Source: an uncultured Bacteroidales bacterium (lineage in GTDB: Bacteria > Bacteroidota > Bacteroidia > Bacteroidales > UBA11471). Taken from it: DNA of 64,000 bases. The stretch covers positions 1-64,000 of the forward strand of contig CALUZW010000008.1 of assembly GCA_944325415.1 (NCBI GenBank), given 5' to 3'. Under the pieces are notes generated by a model, which made no database searches, was not told the origin of the DNA, and worked only from the letters and a program-made list of their open reading frames with translations. Shown in pieces: positions 61,913 to 64,000 of this stretch; the first letter of the stretch is position 1, and each line of letters starts with the position of its first letter. The position numbers were made by a program, and so were the translations under genes.

Positions 61913-61933
61913 ATTTAGCATATAAATATATCC

Positions 61934-61976
61934 AAGCGAGAGAGCCGGCACATGCCGGCTCTCTCGCTTTTGTTTT
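61934..61976 (+). terminator. terminator of nusB-yajC
   Basis: A perfect 17-bp stem (61934-61950 with 61953-61969) with a tiny loop, then TTGTTTTT. Confidence 0.93.
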
Positions 61977-62129
61977 TAAGAGTTTCGATGTTGTAGATAT
62001 TGCGGCAGAGACGGCTATTCCCTCTGTCGCCTGTCCATAGGGTGGTGGCTGAACAGGTAAGGAGAAAACACCTGTTTGCCCTGCCAGAAAAAATCAGAGG
62101 CTTGCCTGTCGAATTATAGCGAAAAGCCG

Positions 62130-62137
62130 TATCTTTA
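62130..62137 (+). promoter_or_regulatory. -7 box of ybbR-coaE
   Basis: TATCTTTA, one mismatch from the consensus, 15 bases before the first ATG. The remaining sequence from 61977 to here is non-coding. Confidence 0.4.
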
Positions 62138-62152
62138 TACCCGAAATCCAAG

Positions 62153-63172
62153 ATGGAAGATAAAATGACAGAAAAGAAAAAACGGCTGAGAATAAAGGCT
62201 TTTCTCCGGCAGAAGTTCAGTAGTGTGAAGACACGTTTGCAGAGCGAACGAAGCAAAGATATACTGACGTTCCTGATGTTTGTCGCGCTCTCGTTTCTCT
62301 TTTGGATGATGCAGTCGCTGGGTGAAGACATGAATACCGTCTATCGCATACCCATCAAATATACCAATATACCCGACAATACCATTATCACCTGCGACCT
62401 CCCCTCGTCGGTTACCGTGCATTTGCGCGATGAAGGAGCGGTACTCATGAATTACAGTCTGGAAGGAATACCTGCCTTGGAAGTGGATTTCCGGCAATAT
62501 GCCAATGAGCGGAGTGCATTTATCCTCACCTCGGAAGAGATAAAGAATCAGATAAAGAAGAATCTGCGCAATACGACCAATCTTACCTCGGTGTCTCTCG
62601 ACACTTTGGCTGTATATTATACGCAGGCGGCCGGTAAAAAGGTAAAAGTACAAATAAAGGGGTCGGTAACGACGGTGCCGCAATGTATCATCAGCGGGAA
62701 GATTCAGGCCGACGTCGATTCGGTGCAAGTTTATGCTCCCGACTATTTGCTGCATACCGTTACCGAAGTAGAGACCGACTCGTTTGTGATAAAAGACCTT
62801 GCTCAGCCGCTCACGCAGACGGTGCCTTTGCGTCGCATCGAAGGGGTAAAGATTGTGCCCGACCAGGTGTCGCTGACTGTCCCGGTTGAGGAGTTGACTT
62901 CGAAGTCGATATCGGTGCCGGTTTCGGTCATGAACCTGCCCCGGCATATGTCGCTGCTTACATTCCCGGCAACGGTGCGTGTCGATTGCATGGTGCCTGT
63001 GAGCCGCTTTTCGCAAATATCGGCCGCGGATATTTCTGTGGCCGTCGATTATGCCGAGACCCGGAAAACTCCCGAGAAGTTGGCTGTGAAGATTGTCAGG
63101 ACTCCCGGCGCCGCCTATTATGTAACTGTTGCGCCCGACAGTGTGGAATATATATTGGAGCAAAGACATTGA
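62153..63172 (+). CDS. YbbR-like domain protein
   Basis: 339 residues: a basic cytoplasmic N-terminus, one membrane helix (ILTFLMFVALSFLFWMM, about 37-53), then extracytoplasmic YbbR-type beta repeats (IPIKYTNIPDNTIITCDLPS, VTVHLRD; later PDQVSLTVPV). In Firmicutes YbbR/CdaR regulates the CdaA cyclase; here no cyclase is adjacent and the role is unknown. ATG 62165 is an alternative start. The coaE gene begins two bases after the stop. Confidence 0.85.
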   Translation: MEDKMTEKKKRLRIKAFLRQKFSSVKTRLQSERSKDILTFLMFVALSFLFWMMQSLGEDMNTVYRIPIKYTNIPDNTIITCDLPSSVTVHLRDEGAVLMNYSLEGIPALEVDFRQYANERSAFILTSEEIKNQIKKNLRNTTNLTSVSLDTLAVYYTQAAGKKVKVQIKGSVTTVPQCIISGKIQADVDSVQVYAPDYLLHTVTEVETDSFVIKDLAQPLTQTVPLRRIEGVKIVPDQVSLTVPVEELTSKSISVPVSVMNLPRHMSLLTFPATVRVDCMVPVSRFSQISAADISVAVDYAETRKTPEKLAVKIVRTPGAAYYVTVAPDSVEYILEQRH

Positions 63173-63174
63173 CT

Positions 63175-63753
63175 ATGAAAAGAGTGGGTATAACAGGGGG
63201 GATAGGTGGCGGAAAATCGGTCGTGAGCCGGTTTTTGCGCATATTGGGTTATTCCGTTTATGACAGCGACGAGCAGGCAAAGGCGCTGATGGCCCGTTCG
63301 TCTTGTATACAGGAGCAGCTCTCGGCGGAGTTTGGGGCCGATATTTATGTGGGAGGTGTTTTGAACCGTACCCGACTGGCCGAACGGGTTTTTTCCGACA
63401 AGGCCGCCTTGCAGCGGTTGAACGCCATTGTACATCCTGCCGTCAAGGCCGACTTTGCCGAGTGGTGTCGCAAGCGCAGTGCTGAGCCGGTGCTTTTTAT
63501 AGAGTCTGCCATTCTGCTCGAAGCCGGATTTTCCGATACCGTCGATGAGATATGGTTGGTAACAGCGCCCGAAGCGGTGCGGGTAAGTCGTGTTATTGCC
63601 CGCAATCACTGCTCGGCCGAAGAGGCCATATCGCGTATTCGCTCCCAGATGAGCGATGCCGAAAAAGAAAAATATGCTTCGGCCGTTATCTTGAATGATG
63701 GAGAAAAACCGCTTATCCCTCAAATTTTTAAAGCCCTTTCCTCCCTTGCGTGA
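63175..63753 (+). CDS. coaE: dephospho-CoA kinase
   Basis: Last step of coenzyme A synthesis. 192 residues with the P-loop GITGGIGGGKSVVSRFL (5-21), YSVYDSDEQAK, IVHPAVKADF, FIESAILLEAGF and SRVIARNHCSAEEAISRI in the lid. The start at 63175 places the P-loop at the N-terminus, as in all members; a longer frame would overlap ybbR. Confidence 0.95.
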   Translation: MKRVGITGGIGGGKSVVSRFLRILGYSVYDSDEQAKALMARSSCIQEQLSAEFGADIYVGGVLNRTRLAERVFSDKAALQRLNAIVHPAVKADFAEWCRKRSAEPVLFIESAILLEAGFSDTVDEIWLVTAPEAVRVSRVIARNHCSAEEAISRIRSQMSDAEKEKYASAVILNDGEKPLIPQIFKALSSLA

Positions 63754-63785
63754 GAATATTTTGCTCCGTCAAACCGGGACATCGG

Positions 63786-63817
63786 TTTGATTATATCGGG
63801 AATGTGTATTACTTTTG
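63786..63817 (+). promoter_or_regulatory. promoter of the DUF5606 gene
   Basis: TTTG at 63786-63789 and TACTTTTG at 63810-63817, spacer exactly 20. Confidence 0.75.
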
Positions 63818-63846
63818 TATCACTAATACCAAAAATACGAACGATT

Positions 63847-64000
63847 ATGTTGAAGAAAATTTTATCTATATCGGGCCGACCCGGACTTTTCAAACTGGTT
63901 TCACAAGCCAAAGGTGCTTTGATTGTTGAGGACTTGGCAAGCGGAAAGCGTACGCTGGCATACAGCCATGATAAGGTAACGTCGTTGGGCGACATCGCCA
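63847..64000 (+). CDS. DUF5606-domain protein, 5' end only
   Basis: The frame is open to the window edge (51 codons). MLKKILSISGRPGLFKLVSQ and VEDLASGKRTLAYSHDKV match the start of DUF5606 proteins, a conserved Bacteroidetes family of unknown function that I recall downstream of coaE. The rest lies outside the window. Confidence 0.8.
   Translation, partial: MLKKILSISGRPGLFKLVSQAKGALIVEDLASGKRTLAYSHDKVTSLGDIA

Noticed and set aside
1-64000. CRISPR arrays, insertion sequences and rRNA genes
   Set aside because: I looked for regularly spaced repeats, transposase-like proteins with terminal repeats, and rRNA segments and saw none.

Overview
This 64 kb window is a piece of a Bacteroidales chromosome, plausibly Barnesiella- or Coprobacter-like, though I cannot fix the genus. 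The evidence is lineage-typical gene content (type III glutamine synthetase, LL-diaminopimelate aminotransferase, a DUF4835/PorD-like protein, DUF5686, DUF4924, DUF5606, DUF3276/PUR and long NusB and YbbR forms). A second line of evidence is the Bacteroidota promoter pattern TTTG-N19-20-TAnnTTTG, which recurs before tRNAs and many genes. The TAnnTTTG box also helps choose start codons, because several of the longest open frames would start inside or upstream of it.

Layout. 1-2643 is the end of an integrated element, probably a prophage: a lysis-like pair (DUF5675 and a lipoprotein with a C-terminal membrane anchor), an orphan RNA polymerase alpha-CTD-like protein and a tyrosine recombinase. 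3088-7126 holds two tRNAs, a sialate O-acetylesterase broken by one amber codon, and mltG. 7513-12067 runs leftward: a YfhO-type membrane protein, then queD-queE-BASS transporter. 12808-14925 is dapF-dapL (lysine/peptidoglycan precursor). 15152-27775 is a continuous nitrogen-assimilation cluster: TorF-like porin, PII, AmtB, GlnN, GltB, GltD, AsnB, closed by a strong terminator.

27894-32245 holds an MFS transporter remnant, flavodoxin-DUF2023, hemerythrin plus a LuxR regulator with a degenerate receiver, an esterase and a PaaI-type thioesterase. 32445-38507 is a leftward six-gene operon (omega-amidase, IorA, IorB, aminotransferase, PaaK, ACT protein) with a recognisable -7 box and terminator. 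It is coherent as an arylacetate/aromatic amino acid interconversion pathway. 38871-46497 has tRNA-Ser(CGA), a CYTH protein, a DUF5686 outer-membrane protein, a Mur-ligase (Mpl)-like protein that has lost its catalytic motifs, DUF4924, RfbD and PrfC. 46594-55125 has guaA and then dnaN-exonuclease-coaBC-DUF4835-recN-rlmB.

55236-64000 has a GH63-like hydrolase, a probable small RNA gene on the minus strand (56705-56930), an ABC-F ATPase, a formate/nitrite-type channel, a PUR-family protein, then nusB-yajC and ybbR-coaE and the start of a DUF5606 gene. The items I find most worth following are the Mpl-like pseudoenzyme, the small RNA candidate, the orphan alpha-CTD and single-protein spanin-like lipoprotein of the element, and the omega-amidase-led arylacetate operon.
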